Assembly (NCBI GenBank): GCA_015680685.1
Contig: MNCI01004801.1
Coordinates: 1-56,060, forward strand
Reading direction: 5' to 3'
DNA: 56,060 nt
From: Gnetum montanum
Taxonomy: Eukaryota; Streptophyta; Gnetopsida; Gnetales; Gnetaceae
Below the pieces are notes generated by a model that had not been told where the DNA came from, did no database searches, and was given only the letters and a program-made list of their open reading frames with translations. A program made the position numbers and the translations under genes. Numbering within the stretch: the first letter of the stretch is position 1; every line of letters starts with the position of its first letter. Shown here piece by piece: positions 34,737 to 46,153 of this stretch.

Positions 34737-36400
34737 CTAGTTGGAGGTGAAATTAGCCTCTGTAAAAAGCTCTAAGATATTTGTCTAAATTATTTTAATT
34801 AATTTCACAAGAAAAAATTATTACAACCTTAAATAACCTTGCATCATGACCAATTAGAATTTCTTAACAAGTTTAGGAAAAAATTCCTAAGTCAGAGGTG
34901 AAATTAGCCTTTGTAAAAAGCTCTTAGATGTTTATCTAAATTGGCTTAAGAAATTTCATAAAATCATGGTTACCACATTTTATAGCCTTTATAGCCAAAA
35001 AATTATAGCTAAAACTAAGTATTAGCCTAAATTATGCATAAATCTAGAAAAGGCATCTAAGATATGCATGACCTTGGAAAAAAACATGCAAGTTGTGCAT
35101 AAATTTATAAAATAGCATCTACATTATGAATAAATTTAAAGAGAAAAAATAAGTTTAGAAAAAACATCTAAATTATGCATACCATGCATAAATTTGGAAA
35201 AATCATCTAAGCCATGCACAAATTTAGAAAAAAAGCATAATAAACTTAGAAAAAGCCATGTAGCCATAGGTAAAGCTTATTTAAAATAGAAAAAGCTTTT
35301 ACTCTTCTTTAAAAAGAAAAAATAAGCATTAATTTTACATGTTCACAAAAGAAAAACATAAGTTATACATATCAACGACTTCTATTTCCAAATGGTTGAT
35401 GTACTACAATCATGAGTTTTGCCTTGATTCACACAACCATGGCCAAAAAATTTATAAAAAATTTGTTTGAGCTCCAAATAGAGTGATTCCACCAGCGTTT
35501 GAAAGTTTAAATCTAGTCCTATGTACTCATGCTTAGAAAAACTTCAAAACATTTTTTGTTTATACTAGAAAAATTCATCAATTTGGACAATAATTCCAAA
35601 AATGGCACAAACATCCTTATTACATATACTTAGTAAAAATTTGTATAAAGTTTTTTTCAAGTCAAATCCAAGTGATTCTAGCTCCATTGGAAAGCTGAAG
35701 CCAATTCCTATGTAGCCATGACTAGAAAATAGACAAAATCATTGTCATTTTCTTAGAAAAAATTCACAAAGATTACATAAAATTGCAAAAGTAGCACAAA
35801 CAACCTAATTGTGCAATGTTAGGAAAATAGCCTTAAGTTCTTCATTTTGAGGTTAAATTAGATAAGACAATAGCCATTGGAAAGCTTAAACAAAGGGCTA
35901 AAAACCCATAACCTTCAATTTCACAAATTTTCAGCCATTATAAAAAGAAAAAAAAAATACAATTGATTATTTGCTTTTTCATATCAAAACTTCAAAAATC
36001 TCAAAACCTAGATTTCATATAGCCATCGAAATGGTTGAAATAGCTAGAAACATTGTAACCCATTAAAATTCACATAAAAAATAATGGGGTAGGATTTTTT
36101 TAAAATTTAATTTTAACAAATCCTAAGGCCTAGGTCTTAAAAAAATAGCCACACCCAAAATTTTTGGGAAAAAAGCATGAAATAACAAACCCTATTTTCA
36201 GAATCAAATCCATGAAAGCTAAAGTAATGAAATAGCTATAGATCTACATGGAAGAAACCAAAATAGGGGGTGGGATTTCATCAAAATTCCAATTTAATCT
36301 CTCCACCAAAGTAGATATGAAAAAATGGCAGCAGCACATAGGAAGCAAAAAACTTGAAAAACCTTAGTAAAAAAATTGGCAAAAATCAGTAGAAATGCCT
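34737..36400. repeat. AT-rich, internally repetitive spacer of element 7
   Basis: No sense coding signal is seen. From 34990 to 35280 a short A-rich unit (CATCTAAATTATGCATAAATTTAGAAAAA-like) recurs irregularly. From about 35465 to 35900 a unit of about 200 bp appears two to three times, each with an AGTGATTC..CCATTGGAAAGC-like core. It may be a long intron of the antisense gene or an untranslated spacer. Confidence 0.4.
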
Positions 36401-36535
36401 ACCTTGGAGTAGTAATAGAAGAAACGTAGATGGAGATGGACCTAGGAACTTATTATAACTCCTAAGTACATTCATCCATCTTTTGAATTATAGGATTTTT
36501 TCTCTTTCCCCCTCATTGCTTTGGCACCATGGCAA
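36401..36535 (-). pseudogene. Possible first exon of the antisense gene
   Basis: On the minus strand an ATG at about 36532 opens a frame rich in Lys and Arg, interrupted by stops that could be former CAG or CGA codons. It ends near a CCAAG|GTAGGC donor-like site. It lies directly beside the 185-bp tandem array, which would then be the antisense promoter region. No counterpart can be checked in element 8 because the window ends first. Confidence 0.25.
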
Positions 36536-36979
36536 GCTCAACATTGGGAATGGCTAAAAACTAAAGAAGGATGAGAGGTCAATGCTAGCTGTTAGGAAGA
36601 TGGAAGGCTTGCATGTTGAGAATTGGTTCTTATTACCATAAGAACCTCTTCCAAATCTCTCCTTTAATGTTTTGATGATATAGAATGAAAATTGTGATGA
36701 AAACTTGCAAAATCTGATATATAAAACTCATACAAAACCTAAATGCACATCTTGCAACCCTAATTGCCAATTCAGTGCACCATAACTACAAGTGCATTAA
36801 AGTGCAAGAATGGGCAGGGGGTGGGAAAGTCTAGTTCACATTGGTTTTGGATGGGAAACAACTTCACTTTTCAAAATTTTAAAATTTTGGATTGTGGTCC
36901 CCACCTTGCACCTTAACTCTTAACCAAAACTTGCATTAAAGGTAAGATTTTTATCAATTTTGACACTTAAAACATTGTG

Positions 36980-39900
36980 GAAACCTTAACCCCATGCATC
37001 CATGCTGGGAATACCATGCATAGCATGAAAACATACCTATTATTTTACAAATTCATTAGAAATACAAATATTTTTCTATTTTTGGTAATCGAAACCTAGC
37101 TTTTCCAACCCTAAATTTTCAAAAGTGGGTAAGACATGAGCAAGGGTAAACACCAAGGATTTCCATGCTAGGGAATTAGTGCCTAGTGTGGAAGGAGGGG
37201 GGCTAACATTCTCTCTTACCTCCCAATACCCATGTAGTGTAATTTTGACCCCAAAATGGGCCCCATGTGACCTAGGACCCCTCCAAGCATCTCTGGTAGC
37301 CTCGAAATCCCACTAGACCTATTCAAAACTAGTCAAAATCTAAGATTTGTTGTTTTCCACATTAGGGGAATCTTCTTGCATGTTTCGACTCTCACCCCTA
37401 GTGTGGATAGATGGGGGAAGCAAAAAATGACCTAAATTGATGACCTAATGACCATTTCTTGATGCCTGGTAATCCCTAGACCCTACCAAAATCCTTTGGA
37501 GCTTTGAAAAGCCCTAGAATTGGTCAAATATGGAATAATAATTCCATTCCCTTCTCATCCATGATAGGGCCACCATGCCTAGTGTGGAAGAAATGGAAAA
37601 TATTTCATGAGGTACTTAAAGGACTTCAAATTATCAAATCTTGACACCTAACATTGACTGTCAACACTGGTAACCTTGGAGGTTGACATGCATGGTTGAT
37701 TAATTGTTGATTTAACCTAGATATAAATTTGTTGATTGGGAGAGATATCTTTTATATTGAGCCTTCCACCCTTAGTGTGTAAGAAAGGGAAAAAGCCTAA
37801 AACCCCCTCACAACCTCCAAAATGAAAAGATCTTAACCTTAGACATTGATGGCCAACACCAGTGACCTTGTGGGCACTCATACACAACCAAATTGACCAT
37901 AAAAAGATAACAAGGTTTTCACCCAAATTTTCCACACTAAGCATGGAAGCCCTAGCATGGAAAAGGAGGAGAGCCATAAACATTACCTAGTAACCCTTGA
38001 AACAGCCAAATTTTAATATCATGTAGTAGTAGTCGACATCTACAATCTTGGAAGCCTACATGCATGACCAAAAGTGATAAAAAATGACCAAAATGCTTTC
38101 CCCCTAATTTTCCATGCTAGGCATGAAAGCCCTAATGTGGAAAAAATGGTGGAAGCCAAACAAATTCCTAGTGACCCTTGAAATAACCAAATTTCAGCAT
38201 TAAAGTTTAGTAGTTGATACTAGCAACCTTGGAAACCTTCATGCATGATCGAAAGTGACAAAAAATGATCAAAAAGCTTTCCCCCTAATTTTCCACATTG
38301 AGCATGGATACCCCAAGGTGTAAAAAGTATGGGAATTTCAAAAACCACTCATGAACCTTTAAAACAGAAAAATTTTAACACCACGCCTTGACCATCATCA
38401 CTAGCAACCTTAGGGACCTACATGCATGATAAAAAATGATGCAAAAATATGAAGATCTACTTCTCCAAATTTTTTCACATTGGGCATACTATCCTCATCA
38501 TGGAAAAATATGGGGAAGCTCAAAAACCACTTGGAAAACCTATAAAATAACCAAATTTGACTCCAAATCCTAGTCTTCAACCTTGGTAGCCTTGAAGGCT
38601 GACATGCATGGTTGATTGAAGTCAAAACTAGGCTAGATCTAAGTTTTATTATGTCTCCATGCTAGGAACTATCCCATCCATGCTACTTAGTGTGGAAATT
38701 AAAGGGGAGAACCCTCTAGGATCCATAACTACCTCAAAACAACATTAACTAAACTTGCATATGCTCTAGGACCCTACTAACATTGTTTGGAGCCTTGAAA
38801 CTTCAAGAAACTAATGCCAGAAGGTTAAAAATTGATTTCCCAAAAATTTCCATGCTAAGATCTCCATCCTCAACATGGAAAAAATGGGAAAATCCCAAGA
38901 AACACTTAGAAATACTCAAAATTACCAAAACTTGATAGCAAACCCTAGTCCTCAACCTTGATAGCCTCAGAAGCTGACATGCATAGTCGATTGAGGTCAA
39001 AATATGCTTAGATCTGAGTTGCATTATTCTTCTTCATTTGGAATCCATTTTTCCATGCTGGGTGTGGTATCTCTAGTGTGGAAACATAAGGGGGAACTTG
39101 TTTGGGAATCCTAAACACTTCAAAGTGACATTGAATGATCTTTCATGCACTCTAGAACCCTAGCAGTAGCTGTTGGAGACCTTAGACTTTACAAAACTAA
39201 TTCCAGATGTCAAAAAATCCATTCCCCCTTATTTTCCATATTGATGTCTCCATCCATATCATGGAAGTAGGGGGAAAGCCAAAAAATACTTAGGGATGCT
39301 CTCCATAGCCCTTAACCTTTGCAACTCTAGAAGGTAACATGCACAATCGATTGTGACTCAAATTGGCCTAGATCTAGGATTATTACTTCATCCATGTTGG
39401 AGTAACTTTCCTAGCATGGAAAGAAGGGGGAAAGTTGATTTTCCACTTTTGGAAAAAAGATGACACTCCTAGAAGCCAAAGATCTTTGCNTCTTTTATAC
39501 TTTTTGAGGTAAAATGCCCCTCCCAAAAGCCAAAGAGTTACACTAGAGAAGCCCATGATCCCATAGCCTTAAGACTATGCTCGTTTGATCTCATTTCAAC
39601 ATCCAAAATCCATTCCCCCCATTCTTCCATGATGGAGTAATTCCCCTAGTGTGGAAATAAGAAGGAAGACCTTCAGTGTCTGTAAATAGCCTTCAAACAT
39701 GTCCAAAATTAGCTAGAAACCTGTAGGATCAAAGTCTATAGCCCTAGGGGCCTAGAAACCTAGTCAAAGTGTTCCAAGATCACTCTAAGTTCATAAAATA
39801 AGTGTCCCCCTATTTTTCCATGCTAATGATACTATGGCCAATCTGGAAAAATGGGGAATGCCATTTCCACACCTATTGACACTCCAAATGACCTCAAATT

Positions 39901-40235
39901 GCTTTAGAATGAAGTCAAGAGATGCACAAGTTCTAGATCTAGACTCTAGTTGCCTGTTTGATCATATTTGACCTTATTTTTTCTTGGATTTTGGTTCTCC
40001 ATGCTAAACCTCCTCATTTCCATGCTAGCTATCATGGAAACAAGGGGGGAAGGCTTCAAAACTTGCTTTTTGGCCTTTATAGACCTCTAGATTGCTCAAT
40101 TTTGAGGAATATGACCATGTGCTACCTTGGGAATGTCCTGGAATCTTAATTTTAGACCTTTGAACATTTCAAAAGCTATTTTCCTTTGTCTCTATACTAA
40201 GGATCCATATTTCCATGTTGAGCTCAGTGTGGAAG
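36980..40235. repeat. Tandem array of about 18 units of about 185 bp with dyad cores
   Basis: A core of the form TTCCATGCTAGG ... CCTAGTGTGGAA, two half-sites that are reverse complements, recurs at about 37004, 37161, 37358, 37550, 37745, 37924, 38108, 38290, 38470, 38655, 38845, 39050, 39230, 39390, 39620, 39815, 40000 and 40190. Most spacings are 180-197 bp. Between cores, phrases like CTTGGAGCCTTGAAA and GACATGCATGGTTGATT are shared by many units. One N at 39490 lies in an irregular unit. Half-sites of the same core also occur in the LTRs of elements 6 and 7. Confidence 0.75.
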
Positions 40236-40888
40236 CCTCAAAACACTTGATTTTTTGGTCCAAATAGCGCAAAATAGCTTTGATTGATGCTTGAACTCAC
40301 CTAATACCCTTGTAGCCTCAAACCATGGCCCACTAAGGCCTGAAAATGGAAACGCATAACCATATTTGATCTATGTTAGCCAAATTTTATCATATATAGC
40401 CTATTTTGCTTGATTTTTGCCTTATTATGTAATGTTTTGACTTTTTTTTGGACTTATGTTGTCTTGTTAGCCTTGTTAACCTTCTATGGCCTTTATACAA
40501 CCTTATATGTTCATTTTTTGCATTATTACAGCTCTATTTATCTTTGTTTGGCCTTTAAATATATCAAATAGTTGGGTTTGACCTTCCCTAACCATCATTT
40601 GACACAATATGACCATGGCCTGCTAAGGCCTAAAACTGGCAAAATTGTGGCATTTATTGACCATTTACAGTCTTATACTTTCCCTTGTTTGACCTTTATG
40701 TAATCTTTGTTTGCCTTATTACACTTTTCCAAATTGACCTTATCTTACTAATGGCCTTCGATGGCCTTGGTTACATTAGATTTACATGTGTTTTGGCATT
40801 TTAACATTAATTATTTACTTTTACCCTAGTGCCACTTAATATGCATTTGGTGGAAATGCAGGATTAAAGTATGAGTGCCTAGGATCAA
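40236..40888. other. Spacer before RT with GGCC-type minisatellite fragments
   Basis: Scattered copies of ATGGCCTxxxAAGGCCTxAAACTGGCAA (about 40325-40350 and 40610-40645) and ATGGCCTTxxATGGCCTT (about 40750-40770) echo the 30-bp minisatellite at 30598-30801. A weak splice-acceptor-like sequence (GAAATGCAG|G at about 40861) precedes the RT reading frame. No other coding signal is seen. Confidence 0.4.
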
Positions 40889-41990
40889 ATGAATTTTCCT
40901 TTGTGTCTACATGGACCTCATGGTGATATTAAATTGTGTATTGACCTAGGTTATCTAGATCTTAAGCCTGAGAGTCTTGTAGACCACATAGCCTCAATAG
41001 AGAAACCTCTAGAATGGCCTAAAAACGTATTCAAAACCCTTGACTTAGAAGTAGGAGACATAACTGAAGACTCTCTAGTTGAGGTCCCTATCATAACAAA
41101 TAGTGGTAAGTAAAAAACCATTAAACTAAGTTACTCACTAGGGCCTCAATGTGCTTGGACATCACCAAGATCTTACAAAGAAACATTAAGGCATTTGCCT
41201 AGTCATATGAAGATATGATAGGTCTATAGCCACATCTAGTTTAGTACAACATCATAATGGATCCTAGCATTAGACCAATTAAGCAAAAAATGTGCAAGAT
41301 TAGACTTGATTTGGCCTTGGAAGTTCACAATGAAATCTCAAAGCTCTACCAAGAAGGTTTCATTAGGGCTATTAATTATGTAGAATTGGTATCCAACATA
41401 TTGGTAGTCCCTATGAAAGATGGGAGTATCCATATTTGCATTGATTTTCAAGACCTAAATAAAGCAACTATCAACGATGACTTCTCTTTACATAGTATTG
41501 ATCAACTTATTGATACTATAGTTGGATATGCCTTGTTGTCCTTTATGGATGGGTTCTTAAGATATAACCAAATTAGGATAAACCTAGAGCACCAACTTAG
41601 CATGACCTTTATGATCACATGAGGTACTTTTTATTATACCATGATGAAGTTTGGTCTTAAAAATGCTGAAGCCACATACTAGAGTTTCATGAACTATATC
41701 ATCAATGATTACATGTTAGGTTTGCTTAATGATTATGTAGATGACATAGCCATGAAATTTAAGATAGCTAATGATCATGCTAATGACCTAGATCTTGTGC
41801 TTAAACAATGCCTTAAATATGAGCTTATGTTCAATCCTAAGAAGTGTGTCTTTGGTGCCAAGATCCATAAGATGCTTGGCTTTGTGGTCTTCAATGTAGG
41901 GATATTCATAGATCTTGATAAGGTTTAGGCCATATCCAAATTAGAAGCACCTACCAACGTTAAAGAGCTTTTGGGATTACAAGGTAGCTT
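40889..41990 (+). pseudogene. Element 7 reverse transcriptase, nearly readable
   Basis: A short N-terminal linker (40889-41113) leads to RT from 41257. DGSIHICIDFQDLNKAT, then SFMDGFLRYNQIRI (fingers and palm) and YVDD (41734-41745) with both catalytic Asp intact are readable. RCLKYEL-type thumb (LKQCLKYELMFNPKK) and EAPTNVKELLGLQG end the domain. A few in-frame stops (for example 41113, 41622 and 41928) kill it. The block is very like element 3. It is the pol gene of the giant element, displaced 11 kb from its protease. Confidence 0.85.
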
Positions 41991-42019
41991 ATAGTTCATT
42001 CATAGGTTTATTGCTAGGC

Positions 42020-42455
42020 TTATGGATAAGTAACAACCCATGCAACACTTGCTCAAGAAAGGACTTCACTATGAATGGACAGCTCAATGCCAAGAGGCCT
42101 TTAAAAACCTTAAGAAAGAGTTGTTACAACTATTGATAGTTTATCCTCCAAAGAGGATAAACTATTTTACATTTATCTTGCCATCTTTGATATATCCATT
42201 ACCTCTCTACTCTATTAGAAATGTGATGATGGAGCAAAAACACATATATACTACATTAGTCATGTGTTAATTTCTCATGAGACTTGATACACTAAGGTGG
42301 AGAAGTATTATCTACCACTAGTCTTCTCTTTGAAGAAATGGAGAAACTAACTCTTCAAAAGCCAAGTTAATGTCATTTGCAAAGACAACATACTTAGAGG
42401 CATAATGACCAACATCTATGAAAGTAGCTGTATAGCTTGATGAAAATCCAAAATT
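42020..42455 (+). pseudogene. Element 7 first RNase H, broken
   Basis: WTAQCQEAFKNLKKELL (42073-42123) marks the RT/RNase H connection. Downstream, after an indel, KVEKYYLPLVFSLKKWRN-like and NVICKDN-like segments (about 42295-42390) mark RNase H. It is more degraded than the RT. Confidence 0.65.
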
Positions 42456-43070
42456 GTGGAGTTTAACCTCCATTACGTCTCTCAATCCTCAACAAAAGAT
42501 CAAGCTATAGTCATACAACTCATGGTTTCACCTATTGATGATCAAGTAGCCATAGACCCTAAGCTCCTTGATGAACACATTAACATAGTTAGTGAAGTGC
42601 CTAAGGGTTATGAGGTAGTCATGAGCTTCAATGAATCTTCAATTGACCATGGAGTTAGTGTTGCTGCCATTGTAACATTCCCATCAGGTGAGATCTGACC
42701 CTTTGCCTACCGTTTTGGATTTTCATGTACCAACAACATAGCAGAATATGAGTGTTCAATTAAAGGGATAATTGTTTCTTCTGACCTAGGAATTAGATGC
42801 CTAGCCATTAAAGGTGATTCGGAACTTGTGGTTAACTAAGTAACTGAAGTCTATGCATTCAAAACTAAGCACTTACAATCTTACTGTGACCTAGGGAAGA
42901 ACTTATTACAAAAATTTGTAGACATTGATATCAAAAAAATACCTCAAAATAAAAATTCCATAGTTAATGCAATTGCAACATTAGCCCTCAGTGTAACACT
43001 AGATGTGCTTAGCAAGTTGCCCACCTTAATTATGAACTATCCTACTTCCATCACATAGAACACTGAGGAT
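42456..43070 (+). pseudogene. Element 7 second (archaeal-type) RNase H, broken
   Basis: The domain opens with GVSVAAIVTFPSGEI and continues NNIAEYECSIKGI (about 42733-42770), LAIKGDSELVVN (42803-42838), KTKHLQSYCDL and a final AIATLALSVTLDV. The conserved acidic residues (Glu in AEYE, Asp in GDS) are present. A second RNase H of this type is a defining trait of the Tat/Ogre lineage. Only a few stops interrupt it. Confidence 0.8.
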
Positions 43071-43132
43071 ACATTTGTGGCCATCATTCATACTACTTCC
43101 CCAAGGAGTGGTACGACAATATCAAATTTTAT

Positions 43133-44336
43133 TTTATGCATGGTGAATCCTCACAAGGCCTAACTACTACTCAAAATGATGCCATATGTAAGCAGTCAAA
43201 GCAGTATGTCATCATAGGTGATAACACATTATGTCAACAATCCTATGATGGCATACTCCTAAATTGCTTGGTAAAAACTGAAGCCAAAACAATTTTAGAT
43301 GAGGTTCAGGAGGGAGTTTATGAAGGGCATATAGGACCTAGAGCCATGGCTACTAAGATTAGATGGTTAGGCTACTATTGGTCCCATATGGAAAATAACT
43401 ATTTGCAAAAGCTTAATTGATGTGACACATGCCAATGATATAACAACCTGATACATGTATCAACAACTAAGTTACATACAATCCAGATAACATGGCCATT
43501 TCAACAATGGTGGTTGGATATCATTGGACTCATAATGCCTAAGTCTAAAGTAGGACATAGCTTCATCATCACCACAAATAAATACTTTACCAAGTGGGTT
43601 GACGCTATTCCCCTAAGGAAGATCACATCTAAATAAGTTTCCAAATTTATCCTAGATAACATTGTAAATTGTTTTGGCATCCCATGCAATGGACCTTAAT
43701 TTAATAGCCAAGAAACCAAGGAGTTTTGTCATAACCTAGGCATTAAGAATTCTTTCTTGTCATCTTACTACCCTTAAGTCAATGGACAAGTGGAAGCAAG
43801 CAACAAGGCCATCATCAACTTACTCAAGAAGATGCTCAACAATAGCAAGTGGAAGTAGCATGAGTAGCTTGTCCATGCACTATGGGCATACAGAAAAACC
43901 TATCACATGGCAATTGGCATGACCCCTTATAGCCTTTTTTATGGTTTTGAGACTAGTTTACCTCTAGAATTATAGATGCCATTACTTCAAGTAGCTTTGA
44001 CCAACTTCATCAACGATGAGTAGAATAAGGAGTTGCAGATGGTAGCCCTAGATTCAATGGAGGAGTGACATATGCAATCACTTTCTCACATCAATCATGA
44101 TCAAGATAGGTAGAAGTGATAACATCGTCATAACTTAACCATGTGCAAGATCAAGGAGGAGGACCTAGTTCTCAAGGTCATTCGTGAGCATGGGAAAAAA
44201 TTCTCAACTAACTGGGAAAGGTCCTTTCTTGTTACCAGAGCCTACAAGAATGGAGCATTCAAAATAGCTGACATGGATGAGAATGAGTTGGCCAATCTAG
44301 TCAATCATCCCTATCTAAAGCCATACTACAAGTAGT
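43133..44336 (+). pseudogene. Element 7 integrase, broken
   Basis: Zinc-binding remains are VYEGHIGPRAMATKI followed by CDTCQ, with the second His replaced. The core keeps Asp in WWLDIIGLIMP (43511-43543) and Glu in NGQVEASNKAI (43781-43813). The segment with the second Asp is contracted to GIPCNGP, so the catalytic triad is incomplete. TPYSLFYGFE and the C-terminal domain (44141-44335, ending HPYLKPYYK and a stop) follow. No chromodomain is present. Confidence 0.8.
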
Positions 44337-44380
44337 CGATAGATCATCGACAAGTGAGCCTACTTTCAAGTGCTCATTTA

Positions 44381-44460
44381 TGACCTTAAACTTGAAACAT
44401 GACCTACTAGGGCCTTAAATTAGAATCATGGCCCATAATGACCTTAAACTAGCAACTTTG
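44381..44460 (+). repeat. Minisatellite copies after integrase
   Basis: Three units containing GACCTTAAACTTG, GGGCCTTAAATTAG and GACCTTAAACTAGCA lie 45-80 bp after the integrase stop. The same units occur reversed in element 6 (25150-25215), so they are an inherited part of the 3' untranslated region. Confidence 0.6.
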
Positions 44461-44574
44461 GTAACTTAGATAGCTTGGTTCTCATGTGGCCTATATGTAG
44501 TGTAGTGACATAAAATGTAGTGGTGTTTTGTATTCTTTGTTGGTGTCTCTCAGGTCAATTCTCTAGGCACCACC

Positions 44575-44583
44575 AAAGAGGAA
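44575..44583 (+). promoter_or_regulatory. Polypurine tract of element 7
   Basis: AAAGAGGAA four bases before the 3' LTR start. In element 6 the corresponding minus-strand bases (about 25008-25018) are also purine-rich. Confidence 0.6.
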
Positions 44584-44587
44584 CCAT

Positions 44588-45847
44588 TGAAACACTACAA
44601 AAATTTGCATGTTATAACTAATCATCATGTAGCTTTTAGCCCACGAAATCCAAGGTAAAACTTCATTGTAAATGTGAAAATTGTAATTCACAGTGGGAAA
44701 TTTCACATACTTTATACTTTTGGGGCTAAAAAATGCCTCATAAGTGGTCAAAGCCTTATTTACCAAGTGAAAAACGTTACATAGTGTCTATATTTGGGCT
44801 TGGGGGGTGTCAAAAAAGCCTTTTGGAATGCCAAAAAAAGGTAATTTGATGGGTTTTATGGGGGGTATAAATTTTCCTACATTGGAAACAAATGTAGGGG
44901 TAGATCTCACCTACCCATAATGTGGAAGGATGGGGGGTTTGGAAAATTTTCCCCTTCAACATGAAGACCACATGCACAACTTGGAAACTTCCCTCCCTCA
45001 GCATGGAAGTTTCCCCTAGCTTGGAAAATTTTCCCCCTTAGGGTAGAAGTTTCCCCCTAACGTGGAGTCTTCATCCCCAATGTGGAAAATTCAATTCCCT
45101 AGTGTGAAAGCCACAAAAGCAAAAATTCATCACTTCATGCACTTCAATGTTGACCAGCCACTTCAATAAGCATGGTGTAGAGATTACTGTGGAAGATTCA
45201 TCTCTAGTGTGGAAGGTGTACCTAAATTACTATTTATAGTAAATGGAATGGCCATAGGGGAAAACACTTACTATGTATGGTAACCCCCCAAATTTGGGCA
45301 CCCATCTCACCTAAAATTGCAAAATATTTATAACCATTTCATAGCCAATTTGAAACTCCATTTATGGCACAAAGATCCTATATAAGACAACCTCAAATGT
45401 AATTTAGAGGTTCCAGGGAATTTTAAGCATGGTTCAACAATTTTCTCAAAGTTAAATCAAAGTCTCAACAAAATTTAGCCATTTTTACAATTCCACAGTT
45501 GGGGCATTCTCAAGCACTCAAGAGAGTTCTTGCAAGTTCCCATAATTGCATTCCTTTGAACCCTAGCATGGAAGCATTGTAGCCTTAAGATTTGTGGATT
45601 TTTGATGTCAACATTGCACTTCTGGGATTTCCAAACCCCAATGTGGAGCAATCTAGCATCCAAATTTTCTACTTTTCACCCCAATAGTGACCCAACTTGC
45701 AGATCCAAGGTTCCAGTAGTGAAGGAAGGTTCAATAGCATTAGGAGTGGCTTAGCACCCAGATCATGGAGAAGATTACATTGGCTTCAATAGGCTTTGAA
45801 CACCTACACAAGTGAAACCCATTTTCTGCTCATCTAGGCATCACTTG
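44588..45847 (+). mobile_element. 3' LTR of element 7, truncated by element 8
   Basis: It starts TGAAACACTACAAAAATTTG and aligns with 25492-26731 of the 5' LTR, including the TATA region. It stops at 45847, directly followed by another LTR start (TGAAACACCATAAAATTTTA). The missing last 270 bp should resume beyond the right end of element 8. The bases ACTTG (45843-45847) are the expected target-site copy. Confidence 0.85.
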
Positions 45848-46153
45848 TGAAACACCATAAAATTTTATTACCCTGAGGCTTTGGTAGTGTCTTGGAATTT
45901 GGGCAAAGGACTTTCAGAAGTGCAGCATCATGATGAGCTGTCAGGACAGTGTAGGCACTAAGGATAGACTATACAGTGTGATAATTTTTCTATCTCTAGG
46001 GCTGATAGGCCTACTGGACTCTCCATCCTACCCAACTGGACAATTTACTTGGCTAACAATCTACTTAGGGACCATGCTAAGGGTTGTCGAAAGTGTTCAA
46101 GAGGAGCTAAATAGTTCGACAAGTTTTCTAATAGAAAAATATACTATTCTAGC

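Noticed and set aside
37717-39024. Minus-strand frames of 71-88 codons in the tandem array
   Set aside because: They share sequence only because the array units repeat; each is interrupted differently in the neighbouring units.
36980-40235. Regular direct repeats resembling a CRISPR array
   Set aside because: Units are about 185 bp and degenerate along their whole length, the genome is a plant's, and no cas gene is present.
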